64,000 nucleotides of DNA from Clavaria fumosa (GCA_951802425.1 OX637797.1:4340001-4404000); one strand, 5' to 3'. Positions 35,001 to 43,108 are shown, counted from the stretch's first letter. Numbers and translations: made by a program. Notes: generated by a model from the sequence alone, not told the origin.

Positions 35001-35891
35001 GTCCCATGGTTTCCTCTCGGGAAGGCGTTCTGATGCCTTTTGTTCGAACACCTTCCTGTACCTTCGAAACTCCTTGGGTACCATTTCTTCGAACGTCCGT
35101 ACCTTCTCTTGTCGAAGTACCTGCTCTGCTATTTGCTGTGACTTGGTAAACCCTGCCGCAATTTGCATGATCCTTTCTGTATCCGTAACCTCGAACACTT
35201 GGTCTCCCTCTTCGGGTTGGTCATCTTCATTGGGTTCTTCCTCTTCTCCCTCTAGATATTCAGTGGTGTCTTCGAATTCCTTCATCAACCTCTGAAAGGT
35301 GTCCTTTGCGTTTATTCCTCCAAAGCTCATTGTCACTGGGGTATAGCGCCCCCCTTTCTCTTTCGTGCAGCTCACCGGGCACTTGGAGAATGTGAACTTC
35401 CCTGTCCTCCAATCTATGGTTGGGTTGTGTTTCCTCAACCAGTCGATTCCTATGATGACGTCTTCGACCCCTATGTCTGCTATCAATAGGTTCTCCTTTG
35501 ACTCATGCCCCTGTGCCTTCAGGGTCGCCTTCACTTGATGGGTGATCTTCCCGATCTGGTTAGGGGTCCCATCAATATTGGTCAGGGAAATTGCCTTTCT
35601 GAGGTGCTGTCGCCTGAATCGCTTGGCCAGTCTTGGGGATATGAACAGACTTGAGGCCCCACTGTCCACCAGTGCCCTTACCTTAGTATTTATTCTCTCA
35701 GTCTCCAGCATGATGTCAAGATAAATATGGTCATCATTTGGGACTGATCGAATAAATACAGGTGCAGACTCTGGGGTACTATAGGTCGAAGAGTTTGTGG
35801 GCTCTCCCTTCAACCTTCCTGAAAATCCTCTTCTTTCTTGGTTTCTTCGTTTGCTGTTCCTCGGATTTGCATTCTCTGTCGTTGAGGACAT
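32067..35891 (-). CDS. pol: Chromovirus Pol polyprotein, 1,274 residues, intact
   Basis: Domains in order: retropepsin with ALVDSGASSLF (Asp76); reverse transcriptase about 345-510 with FTALDL (Asp401) and the YLDD box at 461-464; RNase H with Asp610, Glu652, Asp679 and Asp722; integrase zinc region with His838/His846 and Cys876/Cys879; integrase core with Asp909, Asp969 and Glu1005 (D-x35-E); integrase C-terminus; and a chromodomain about 1199-1250 (QYLVGWEGYGPNEDMWKPEKE). All catalytic residues expected for Ty3-type Pol are present. It overlaps gag by 82 bases in the -1 frame, so it is probably made by -1 frameshifting as Gag-Pol, or by reinitiation at its own ATG at 35891. The stop lies 12 bases before the 3' LTR. 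Confidence 0.97.
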   Translation of the reverse strand: MSSTTENANPRNSKRRNQERRGFSGRLKGEPTNSSTYSTPESAPVFIRSVPNDDHIYLDIMLETERINTKVRALVDSGASSLFISPRLAKRFRRQHLRKAISLTNIDGTPNQIGKITHQVKATLKAQGHESKENLLIADIGVEDVIIGIDWLRKHNPTIDWRTGKFTFSKCPVSCTKEKGGRYTPVTMSFGGINAKDTFQRLMKEFEDTTEYLEGEEEEPNEDDQPEEGDQVFEVTDTERIMQIAAGFTKSQQIAEQVLRQEKVRTFEEMVPKEFRRYRKVFEQKASERLPERKPWDHAINLEEGAPLPNSKKYAMSPKEREALMEYLNENLAKGYIRKSEGPGSPAASPVFFIKKKDGSLRLVVDYRKLNAITIKDRFPLPLTQTLLDKLALAYYFTALDLRWGYNNVRVRKGDQYKAAFVTEEGLYEPEVMGFGLCNAPATFQRMMHDIFQDMANVVVYLDDILIFSETREEHVTTVLEVLRRLQENDLFCKPEKCKFFRGETEYLGFLISHNQIRMDPAKVQAIMDWPEPTTVKGIQEVLGFGNFYRRFIKGYSEQVRPLTSLLKKGKVFEWGEEQRQAFRQYKDKFKDAPVLIIPNPEEPYVVECDASDFAVGAVLSQKGEDGNVHPIAFMSKAMNAAERNYQIYDKELLAIILALKQWRHYLEGARHRVTILSDHQNLQYFGGAQTLTRRQARWGLFLTRFDYEIKHRPGRLGGKPDKLSRRPDHKPETPDNQGWQVLQLNSPEVLQPERIRICAMKRGHASSLQDHPIRKRIRKEVEYDPEVMEAMKLLKMGPRQLRKGLEDWNLEDGLLLFQGKVCVPDNPGIRRDLVKLHHDSLEVGHPGVYKTMELISRNYWWPGMTRYIKHYVETCDTCNRKKNWAQKPRGELRPIPPAERPWQVATNDFIVELPKSAGYDGIWVVADHLTKEAHFIPVKSDIDTEETIDLYLQHVWKLHGVPEKMISDRGTQFTSKLMRGVFKKLGVQGAYSTAYHPQTDGQTERINQTLKQYLRLFCRYRQNDWSHYLPMAEFAYNNNVSTTTKQSPFYAARGYHPRMTFDTGKDTGVPKAEEVVSHLHQVQDELRAAMKLSQEQMARYYDKDRQKESPFKLGQKVWLDARNITTTAPSKTLADRRLGPFEVIEVLSDVNYKLELPASIRVHPVFHISLLYPYEESMIPGRVEPPPPPVEVEGEEEYEIGEIKDGRLWRSQKQYLVGWEGYGPNEDMWKPEKELGHAEEAIRHFHDTHPEFVWMTAKRRKARGSSSKISGEA

Positions 35892-37180
35892 TCACGAGCA
35901 AGGTGTCCTTTCTGATCGCAAATAAAACATGTTCCTTCTTTGAGTCGTCTCATCCGTTCTGCTGGGGCGAGTCTCGAGGCTTTGATCGCCACTCTGTTCA
36001 TGTCTCCCCTGGCTGTCTCTCCTTTGAAGGGTTGTCTGGGCGTCTTCCAGACTGGTCCCCTTTCTCTGATTCTTGTTAGGATACCTTGTTCATACTGGAT
36101 GGCCACTCCAAGCAGTCCGGACACCGTTTCTGGTCTCTCGACATGCACCAGGAGATCCTTGATTGCTGGTTTCAATCCGTGATAGAACATCTCTCCTAAG
36201 GCGATTTCATTGTATCCACTCGGTACTGACCATCTGGTGAACATGGCGTGGTATTCAGATACTGTCTTCTCCTGTTTGAGTTCTCTGAGTTTTGCCCTGG
36301 CCATCTGTGGTTCATTGATGGGGCCCCAGAGTTTGGCGGCCTCTCCGAGGAGTGCGTTCCAATCACTGAGGAAGGGATGTTGCTGTGGGGTCCCTATTGT
36401 TGTCAATAATCCATAGGCCCAAGTCTTCACTACAGGTCCCTCAAACCATCGCAGGAACTGCAGGCACCTTGCTTCGTCTTGACCAGCTCCAAAATAGAAT
36501 GGGTATGCTGCGAAATATAGGTATGCCTGTACCACGAATGGTCCCCAGTTCTCTCGCTCTCCATCAAATGGGACAGGGGGTGTTGGCTTTGGTGGTTTAG
36601 GTATTCCTATCCTCTCTGGCATTCCGATCATTCCTGGGTATCCTCCTCCTGGTGGGCCTCCTCCTGGTGGGCCTCCTCCTGGTGGGCCTCCTCCTGGTGG
36701 GCCCCCACTTGGTGGTTCCCCTCCTGGCGGTCTCCTCCCGAACGGTTCACTCCCAGAAGGGTCCCTCCCTGGTGGGCCTCCACCTGGTGGTTTGCTTCCG
36801 GTCCCTCTTGGTAAGGTGAAGGGGTTAAACTCTGCTGCAGGTGCGGTGCTTTCCTTCACTCCTTCGAAGGGGTCTGTTAACATGGTGACCCTTCCTTTGC
36901 CCTTTGGTGCTGGTGTTGGTGTTGTCGGTTCCTGCTTGGGTATGAAGTATTCTCGTTCTGCACTCACGGAGGTCTCCACCTCTGGTAGTCCCATCTTTGC
37001 CCTGTACTTGGCTTCTTCTTCCCTGTGTGCGGCCATCTCAGCCTCAAACTCCCTTTCTCTTCTAAAGATGTCTTCTTCTAATCCTGATGCCAGGACTGAA
37101 GTCTGTCTTTCTGCTGTATAGGCCGTGGCAATCTTTGCCCCTCCCTTGCTCCCTGGAATATCTTCTTTAACGGAGCTCAT
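35810..37180 (-). CDS. gag: Chromovirus Gag, 456 residues, intact
   Basis: Forms the virus-like particle and binds the element RNA. The start ATG at 37180 is the first ATG in the predicted transcript. The N-terminal part is Glu-rich. Residues around 145-200 are a low-complexity PPGGG tract encoded by 15-bp tandem units (plus strand 36640-36720). The retrotransposon gag core follows (PVPFDGERENWGPFVVQAYLY, LREL and YHAMFTRWSVP). One CCHC zinc knuckle, CFICDQKGHLAREC, sits at 418-431. Its start overlaps the end of the upstream ATG-less frame by 14 bases. The start context (ACCGATGA) is weak at -3. Confidence 0.95.
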   Translation of the reverse strand: MSSVKEDIPGSKGGAKIATAYTAERQTSVLASGLEEDIFRREREFEAEMAAHREEEAKYRAKMGLPEVETSVSAEREYFIPKQEPTTPTPAPKGKGRVTMLTDPFEGVKESTAPAAEFNPFTLPRGTGSKPPGGGPPGRDPSGSEPFGRRPPGGEPPSGGPPGGGPPGGGPPGGGPPGGGYPGMIGMPERIGIPKPPKPTPPVPFDGERENWGPFVVQAYLYFAAYPFYFGAGQDEARCLQFLRWFEGPVVKTWAYGLLTTIGTPQQHPFLSDWNALLGEAAKLWGPINEPQMARAKLRELKQEKTVSEYHAMFTRWSVPSGYNEIALGEMFYHGLKPAIKDLLVHVERPETVSGLLGVAIQYEQGILTRIRERGPVWKTPRQPFKGETARGDMNRVAIKASRLAPAERMRRLKEGTCFICDQKGHLARECPQRQRMQIRGTANEETKKEEDFQEG

Positions 37181-38054
37181 CGGTATGACTTCTTCTTTCG
37201 TGCGGGTTCCTGCAAATGATCTCTATGATCCTTCCTTCCGGGTTACGCTCGATCTGTACTTCTGCTCTGAGTGCGTCAAGCCAGGTGATTGGGTACCCTA
37301 GGTTGGCGTAGTCTCGGTGTTTAAACTCGAGTGCGGGTACAAATGAGATGACTGGATTTCTTTCTCGCTCTGCTATCCCTTCCTGGGCAGCGTATAATAC
37401 TTGCAGGTTCCGATGTGCGGTTCTCCTCTGAATGCTTCTGGGGGGTATTACTCTCCCTAAGGGTCGTGTCCACAATACTGCGGCGTCTAAGACTCGTCCC
37501 ACTATGTTCTGTTCCAAATTGGTAACAGAGATATCTGAATCGTCTGGGTCAACGTGTCTTCTTCTTCTTCGAGGTAGTCTCTCTCGTCTTTCTTCAGAGG
37601 TGTCTGTGGTCTCCCAATCCGGTTCTCTCTCTCGCTCTAGGCTTACTGAAGAGCTTCGATCTTGTGTCGGGCTTGTGACAGCAAAACCCCTTTGGTGTGC
37701 AAGGGTAGAGCGAAGGGTCTGTTCAGTTTCTAACGCTAGTCGATAGTCCTGGCGGACTTGTCTCTCGATATACAGGGAATACTCCTGTAGTAGTCGAAGT
37801 GTCTGGTAATAAGTCTGGGGATTGGCTCGGAGTAGTTGGTCCTTTATCCAAGTCCTTGTATACCTTTGGTAATACTCGAACCGATAGAGGTTCTGCTCAA
37901 TCGATGGGTGGCTGGTGAAACTCTCGGGAGGGATGACTTGCGACCTTAAAGGTGGGAAGACGAATCCTTCCAGCGCAAAGTTCTCAGCAGCGACGTTTGC
38001 TGTCAGACTTAGTTGAGGTCTCTCAAGTAAGTGTATAGACGAAAAGATCGAAGC
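37167..38054 (-). CDS. ORF0: long ATG-less open frame running from the 5' LTR to gag
   Basis: On the minus strand one frame has no stop from upstream of 38054 to TAA at 37169-37167, about 296 codons within the predicted transcript. It contains no ATG in any frame before gag. The translation looks protein-like, with helix-rich pieces such as YYQRYTRTWIKDQLLRANPQ (in the LTR), a basic PRRRRRH patch in the leader, and AHRNLQVLYAAQEGIAERER and YANLGYPITWLDALRAEVQ before the stop. Translation would need a non-AUG start, or the frame could be a leader shaped by other constraints. The TAA overlaps the gag ATG by 14 bases, allowing termination-reinitiation. No family recognised. Confidence 0.4.
   Translation of the reverse strand, partial: ASIFSSIHLLERPQLSLTANVAAENFALEGFVFPPLRSQVIPPESFTSHPSIEQNLYRFEYYQRYTRTWIKDQLLRANPQTYYQTLRLLQEYSLYIERQVRQDYRLALETEQTLRSTLAHQRGFAVTSPTQDRSSSVSLEREREPDWETTDTSEERRERLPRRRRRHVDPDDSDISVTNLEQNIVGRVLDAAVLWTRPLGRVIPPRSIQRRTAHRNLQVLYAAQEGIAERERNPVISFVPALEFKHRDYANLGYPITWLDALRAEVQIERNPEGRIIEIICRNPHERRSHTDELR
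37652..37663 (-). promoter_or_regulatory. Primer binding site for self-priming
   Basis: The first internal bases after the 5' LTR on the minus strand are C then AAGATCGAAGCT. They do not start with the TGG expected for tRNA priming. The 12 bases are the exact complement of AGCTTCGATCTT at 38055-38044 in the same LTR, placed where the transcript should begin. Confidence 0.65.
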
Positions 38055-38055
38055 T
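38044..38055 (-). promoter_or_regulatory. Self-primer at the predicted RNA 5' end
   Basis: Minus-strand AGCTTCGATCTT is complementary to the primer binding site at 37663-37652. It begins about 34 bases after the first T of the TATA box. In Tf1/sushi-type elements the first 11 or so bases of the RNA fold back, are cleaved and prime reverse transcription. The arrangement here matches that plan. Confidence 0.6.
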
Positions 38056-38081
38056 AGGGTACATGTGGGCTGGTTCCAGGT

Positions 38082-38090
38082 CTTATATAC
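38082..38090 (-). promoter_or_regulatory. TATA box of the 5' LTR
   Basis: Minus-strand GTATATAAG. It lies at the usual distance upstream of the inferred transcript start. The same sequence occurs in the other LTR at 30679-30687. Confidence 0.65.
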
Positions 38091-38535
38091 TCTAGCTATG
38101 GGCTGTACGTGATGTATGAGTCATTGATTAAATATCGGAATCTGATAGATGATCAGGAAAGCTGCGCGCTTGCACTGGAATGATGAGTCCGAGCAGTGTC
38201 GATCTTTGTTGGGATCTTGTGATGATGATGTTATCTGCGATCAGACAGGGTCCCCGCTTCGATGCATTACATCATGTCGGCTGCATCTGATCTTGTTGGG
38301 GATATGATCGGAGGGTTAGCCGATCTGTGATCGAGCTGTTCTGAGTCATGATCACTTGATCGATCGGTGTGATGCAGTGATCGAGTGAAACTGATCTTTG
38401 ATCAGAGATCTTCTTAGGGGTGATCGTGTCTGGTGGATAGGGGTCTGCCCAATCGAGGTCGAGATCAGTCTGTGGCGGTTATCGGATAAAAGGACGGTCT
38501 TCCTCCTTTCGCCGTCCCTTCAGAGTCTGCCTGCT

Positions 38536-39322
38536 ATGTGCTTCCAAGGCCACCACCTTGTCGAGTTCTTCCACAGCTCCTCCCTCTTCGCTCCTCGTAC
38601 TGGAATCAAGCTCTCTTGCGATACCTTCCACTGGTGGGTTCAACTCGTCCCTGCCGATGCGGACCTCTACTGGGTCCTCGACCGATGCTTCGCCTGTGGG
38701 GATCCCTCCCACCTTGTCAAGGATTGCTCCTTGACCCAAGGTCCTTACCGACGTATCTGTGACCTTCTCGAGGACCCTCATGGTGAGTTAGCCGAGCTGC
38801 TTCTCTCTGTCTCCAGTAAGTCTGATTCTTTATAGATTGGGACTGGGCTCCTCCCCGCCCTCCCTCGCCAACTGTTTGGGCCACCACCCCTTGGGGTGAC
38901 CAAGGTACTTGGTACCAAGGTGGGCAGGATTGGGCTGAGATTGGTTCTGGTCCTGTACATCCGGCTTACCGTCCCCAGGTCCAGACCCCCAACCTCTGGA
39001 TACCCCGTTGGTGGCGCCTCCTCCGTCGCCCTCCCTTCCTACCGTTGACCTCCCCCCCGCCTATTCCCCCTTCCCGTCTCCTACTCTGGACGACGGAGGT
39101 TCTCTCGGCGCTGTGCGAGATCTGCGAGAGGCTGCCCTGGAGGCGGGAATCTGGGATGGTCAGTTTGCCTCCCATCCCTTGAGGGTAGCTCTCGGGTTCG
39201 TGGGTGAGTCTGACTTCTCAGACTCTTCAGATGAGTCATGGGAAGAGGAGTCTTGGGGGTCTGAGTACGGCACCTCGGGCTCCTCCCTTGATGAAGAGGG
39301 GTCTTGGCTTTCTTTCGTGTAG
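38536..39322 (+). CDS. Antisense zinc-knuckle gene inside the 5' LTR (predicted, spliced)
   Basis: Second copy of the gene at 31133-31919, shifted by exactly 7,403 bp. Start ATG at 38536, donor GTAAGT at 38816, acceptor ending at 38978, stop at 39320-39322. The two copies differ inside exon 2 at 39092 (LDD here, LDN in the other LTR). A second difference at 38971 lies in the intron. This copy points out of the element toward the zinc-cluster gene at 39588, and could be expressed from either LTR. Confidence 0.55.
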
Positions 39323-39587
39323 ATAAGTATTGTACTTATCTTGCGATAAAATATATAGTTGGGGTTTAGCCCCTTGTTCGCCTGATTTGCATGGTGTTCC
39401 TTAAGTTAAAGAATTGAAATTTGCTGGCCTGGTAGTACGGACGACGCTTTCATGACAGGAGTCCGAAAATTTTTTGGGGGTCAAAAGGCTGCACGCATCG
39501 TGCAACACTTTTTCTCTTCTTTAACCTGCTACCATCATCACTAGCCCCTAGCACGGGCAATCCCTACTATTTTCTTTAAAACCCTCG

Positions 39588-40580
39588 ATGTCACATAACC
39601 CGAGCACACCCGGAGCGGGGCCCAGCCGGCCTCCCCGCCCTCGACCATGCCCTGCGGTCGCCGTCCCCGCGCAGTTGCACGTGGAGGACGAGGACCCCGA
39701 GATCATGGTCCTCATGCGCCAGATCAAGGCGCTGAAGGACAAGAAGGCATGGGAGGAGGAGGAACAGAAGAAGAGGGAGGCCACGGATAAGGTGCGGCGG
39801 GAGGAGATGGAGAGGGTGAGGGCAGTGGAGGTGAAGCGGAGGGCGGAGGAAATCGCGAAGGCGCAGGGGACGGGGAGGAAGCGGACACAGGCCACGGAGT
39901 CAGACACGGAGCACGCAGACTGCGCACGATGTGTCCGGCTCGGGATGGGGTGTGTGTGGCCGAGCGGAGGGCGGGGCACCGCTTGTGTCATGTGTGCGGC
40001 GGCGAAACAGCGGTGCAGGGGCGGAGAGGCGGAGGGGCCGGAGCAGAAGAAATTCCGCTCCGCATGGTTGAAGAAGACCGTGGTGGAGTCGGAGGAGGAG
40101 GTGAAGGAGGTGCGGGTGCTGCGGGCGGACGTGGACAGAGCGGAGGCGGAGCGGACCGGGGTGGTGAGGACCATCTACGAGTTGGTGGTCCGCGGGGTGT
40201 TCGAGTTGGAGGAGTGGCAGAAGGAGGCGAGGGCGGAGCGGAAGGAGATGAGGGCGGAGCGGAAGGCAGCGGCGGAGGATCGGAAGATCCTCCGGGAATT
40301 TCTGGTGGGGAAGCGGGGAGCGGGGGAGGAGAAGGAGGAGGCAGAGAAGATGGTGGTGGAGGTGGCGGGTTCGGAAAAGGGGGTGGAGATGGAGGCGGAG
40401 AAGAAGGAGGCGGAGGAAGCGGGAGCGGAGAAAGAAGCGGAGACGGAGAAAGCGGCGGAGAAGGATGCGGAGGCAGGGAAAGAGGCGGAAGTGGAGGAGG
40501 GAGAAGTTGGAGCAGAGTCCGGGCTTAAGGAGCCTGAGGGAGTTTTACAAGCGTCGCCCAGCTCGCCCCCCTCCGCCTAA
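39588..40580 (+). CDS. Zn2Cys6-like coiled-coil protein, 330 residues, intact
   Basis: ATG at 39588 (MSHNPSTPGAGPSRPP), stop at 40578-40580. A charged helical region at 40-95 is followed by six cysteines, 112, 115, 122, 133, 136 and 143 (CARCVRLGMGC ... CVMCAAAKQRC). Their spacing, C-x2-C-x6-C-x10-C-x2-C-x6-C, matches the fungal binuclear zinc cluster that binds DNA. The C-terminal half is an Ala/Glu/Lys coiled coil (about 190-310) ending in a Pro/Ser tail. CpG-stripped copies at 43572-44485 and 58299-59212 lie antisense to, and just downstream of, Ty3 pol. This gene therefore probably belongs to a chromovirus as an antisense accessory gene. The proline after the third cysteine of true transcription factors is not in the usual place, so DNA binding is inferred only. 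Confidence 0.7.
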   Translation: MSHNPSTPGAGPSRPPRPRPCPAVAVPAQLHVEDEDPEIMVLMRQIKALKDKKAWEEEEQKKREATDKVRREEMERVRAVEVKRRAEEIAKAQGTGRKRTQATESDTEHADCARCVRLGMGCVWPSGGRGTACVMCAAAKQRCRGGEAEGPEQKKFRSAWLKKTVVESEEEVKEVRVLRADVDRAEAERTGVVRTIYELVVRGVFELEEWQKEARAERKEMRAERKAAAEDRKILREFLVGKRGAGEEKEEAEKMVVEVAGSEKGVEMEAEKKEAEEAGAEKEAETEKAAEKDAEAGKEAEVEEGEVGAESGLKEPEGVLQASPSSPPSA

Positions 40581-40828
40581 AAAAATAAATAATTTATCTA
40601 CATTGTAGGTAAGTTTTCTAATTGGGGTTCAGGTTTGGGAAGGGTTCAGGTTGTTTCTATGCCAGCATTTTAGAGGTCATTTGTGAGGGGTTAGTAAGTT
40701 ATTTAAATTGTTTGAGTTAGATAGGTTATGTTTTTGTGGTTCAGGTTGTGTTATTATTATTCTTGAGCTAAGTCTAGACATCTGCATGTACTTGCTATTA
40801 TTTTACATCTAACGATTAATGCATACCA

Positions 40829-41262
40829 TTCATACATGGTGTGCAGGAAGTTAAAGGAGCAGTCACTCATGCAATTTTTCACACACAATCTATGAATGGT
40901 ATGTGGGAGTTGAAGGAGTCATCACTCCTGCAATTTCCCGCACACCATTCACACATGATGTGCGGGAAGTTTAAGGCGTGGTCATTCTGCAGGTTTCCCA
41001 CACACCATATGTGAATGGTGTGCGGGAAGTTGACGGAGCGACCACTCCTTCAACTTCCCGCACATCATGCGTGAATGGTGTGCGGGAAGTCGAAGGAGTG
41101 GTCACTCCTCCAATTTCCCGCACACCATTCACGTATGGTGTGCGGGAAATTGCAGGAATGACCACTCCCTCAACTTCCCGCACACCATTCACATACGGTG
41201 TGCGGGAAGTTGAAGGAGTGGTTGCCCCTGCAATTTTCAGCATAGCATTCACACATGGTATG
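40829..41262. repeat. Array of about eight palindromic units, period about 60 bp (copy 1)
   Basis: Each unit combines a hairpin TTCCCGCACACCAT-N6-ATGGTGTGCGGGAA with a second hairpin around GAAGGAGTGGT-ACTCCT-CAA. The middle of the array is best preserved and keeps CpG (CCCGCAC), while the edges are decayed. The mirrored reading frames on both strands are a result of the palindromes. Confidence 0.9.
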
Positions 41263-41640
41263 GGGACAGGCAAACTGACCCAAAGATATCTTACTCTCCT
41301 CTATGAGCTGGATATTCTCTTGCTTTGTCTTCTCCACCAGTTTCATGGCCTCCATGGCCTGTTCAAGTACCTGGATTTTGGCAGTCTGAGTCCTTTGCAG
41401 CTTGTGCTTTGTAATATAAAGGGATGCAGAATGCTCCCTTTCACCCTGGAGTTCTGCTCTGGCATTGCTTAAGGCCAATATTGAGCATTATGCAATGCAG
41501 ACTCAACACCCTCAAACTGCTTGTCAGAGGCAGGCTCTGATGGTCCTACACCTCCCTCCTGTAGTCTCCTGGCATGAGCTGCGAGCAGCTGCTCTCTCTG
41601 ATCCTGTGACCTCTGTGATGCTGAATACTTTGGAGGCATA
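41170..41640 (-). pseudogene. Coiled-coil protein fragment (copy 1)
   Basis: The minus strand reads MPPKYSASQRSQDQREQLLA (near 41630), then after a break MALSNARAELQGEREHSASL and LEQAMEAMKLVEKTKQENIQ, a heptad-like helical region. It then runs into the hairpin array. Frame breaks occur around 41480. An intron-like stretch lies upstream. Family unknown. The same piece is at 55897-56367. Confidence 0.35.
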
Positions 41641-42229
41641 AATTCAGCCTGTATAGCTGATAAGAGATAATGAGCCAGAAAGCCAAGGTTTTGCCCAGCT
41701 GCAATTCATCAAGAGATATGAATAAGTGAATATATAGGTTCAGAAAATGGTATAATAGTGCTTACCTAGGTGTTCCAAAGCCCCAAATTCTTCCCCCCAA
41801 GTACACACAGTCCAGTACAAGTCCCTAAAGTGTCAGAAGGTGGTATTCAGCCTGAAATGTAGAGAAAACAGTAATTTATATGATAAGATAGGAAAATATG
41901 AAGTTTTGGAGGCTTACCCTGTGCACACAGAGTGTTTTAAAGTGGGGGGAGAATGAGAGCCAGAGAATGAGGCCACAGAAACCTTGTGGTGTATGCACAC
42001 AGCCACTGACTACATTAACACACAAGTCCAGCAGCATCAAATCTGTAGGCCTCATAGACCTTTTGGGACTTACCTTTGCTGAGAGGAAATGTTCAGAAAT
42101 CTTATTTGAACATTTTGTTCAAGATGGAATCTTTCTAAAGGCTTTTTTATTTAGATAACAACAATATCTCAATAAATAAAGTGTTTTTCAAAGGTCCATC
42201 TTGAACAAAAGTTTCTAAATTTAATTTCA
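41641..42229. other. CpG-poor spacer in the duplicated block
   Basis: May hold upstream exons of the coiled-coil fragment (intron-like TTACCTAGG and TTACCCTG words suggest minus-strand donors), but no exon could be defined. The equivalent stretch is 56368-56956. Confidence 0.35.
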
Positions 42230-42720
42230 GACTGTCAAGAACAGTGAGGACAAAGTCCCAATGCACAGACCAGGTGTCAATAATGTTGAACTGAGGAGCA
42301 TGGAGATACATGGGGGGTTCATATACTACTAGGGTAGGGCATAGGGGCTAACTGTGAAACATGAGTATATCAGATATCTATAGCAATTTCACCTGAGGAG
42401 TGGGAAGGCATGGATGATACATGTAAGACAAAGAATATGTTCCCATGGGTAGTGGGCATCATCCCAATGGTTGCTAATCATAGACTAGCACCAAGGGAAA
42501 TGCCAGAAGTAAAGTCCATTTGGTCTGGAAGTCCAATTGATTGGAGCAGAGGAAGCAGAGGTGTGGAATCAGAGTTTGGAGTTTTGGTGCAGAGGTGCAG
42601 AGGTGTGGAGGGAGCAGAAGTGTGGAGGGAGGGCAAAAAAAGTTGGAGATGCTGGGGGGCTGAGAGGACCTATTGTAAGTTCACTCACCCCTCCCTCCTA
42701 CAAAATTTTTTATCCTAAGA
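42230..42720. repeat. CpG-stripped LTR relative (copy 1)
   Basis: Diverged from 29700-30060. Shared anchors are GAACAGTGAGGACAAA versus GGACAGTGAGGACAAA and GAACTGAGGAGCA-GGAGATACA. CGGAG words have become CAGAG/TGGAG (for example 42540-42640). Confidence 0.55.
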
Positions 42721-42739
42721 AGAAATTTTACTAAGGAAT

Positions 42740-43108
42740 TGTCAAGAAGCAGGCTAGAGTAGACAGAAGAGTAGAACAAACAGAGCAAACAAGGAGTGTT
42801 GGAGTTGTACAAAAGGTAACATTGTATGAACAAGATTTCAGAGTTTTTGCAAGGTCAAGAAAAATCAGAGAATCAAAGTATCAAGGAATCAGAAAAAGCA
42901 GAGTTTCAGAGTTTTGGTATTTGTGAGGACTGGAATAACAAGGAACAGAAGAACATAAGGAGTGTGGGTTTAGATTGGAGGTGCAGATTGGAGGTTTGGA
43001 TTGGACCTTTGGCTGTTGCAGCAAGGAGCAGGGCAGGAAGCAGCACAAAGGGCAAGCAAAGGACCAGTTGTATACACAAGGTTGTAGTTTGAATATACTT
43101 CTAAAGTC
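42740..43108. other. Unassigned decayed sequence before the 431-bp insertion (copy 1)
   Basis: Purine-rich, CpG-poor sequence with AGAGTTTTTGC/AGAGTTTTGG words like a decayed LTR. No clear partner in this window except the duplicate at 57467-57835. Confidence 0.35.

Larger units (their letters stand above)
30262..39457 (-). mobile_element. Complete 9,196-bp Ty3/Gypsy chromovirus
   Basis: Two 1,793-bp LTRs (30262-32054 and 37665-39457) start TGTC and end GACA on the plus strand and flank a minus-strand coding region with intact gag and pol. The 5-bp target duplication is GGAGT at 30257-30261 and 39458-39462. The LTRs differ at seven sites that I found (30434, 30574, 30829, 30979, 31110, 31568, 31689), all transitions, about 0.4 percent. 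Insertion is therefore recent and the element may be mobile. It landed between the polypurine tract and the antisense zinc-cluster gene of an older chromovirus relative. Confidence 0.97.
37665..39457 (-). repeat. 5' LTR of the 9.2-kb element
   Basis: Carries the promoter for the element. A minus-strand TATA box is at 38090-38082, the predicted RNA start is near 38055, and about 390 bases of transcribed LTR form the 5' part of ORF0. Ends TGTC/GACA. The antisense zinc-knuckle gene is present here too (38536-39322). Confidence 0.97.

Noticed and set aside
35810..35891. A classical -1 slippery heptamer in the gag/pol overlap
   Set aside because: Pol is in the -1 frame, but I found no convincing X-XXY-YYZ heptamer. 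The expression mechanism is left open.
39929..40528. 199-codon Gly-rich frame on the plus strand
   Set aside because: A shadow of the zinc-cluster gene in another frame. The composition (Gly/Glu runs) comes from GGAG-rich sequence.
40829..41262. Possible CRISPR-like array
   Set aside because: Units are palindromic throughout, with no unique spacers, no cas genes, and the context is fungal.
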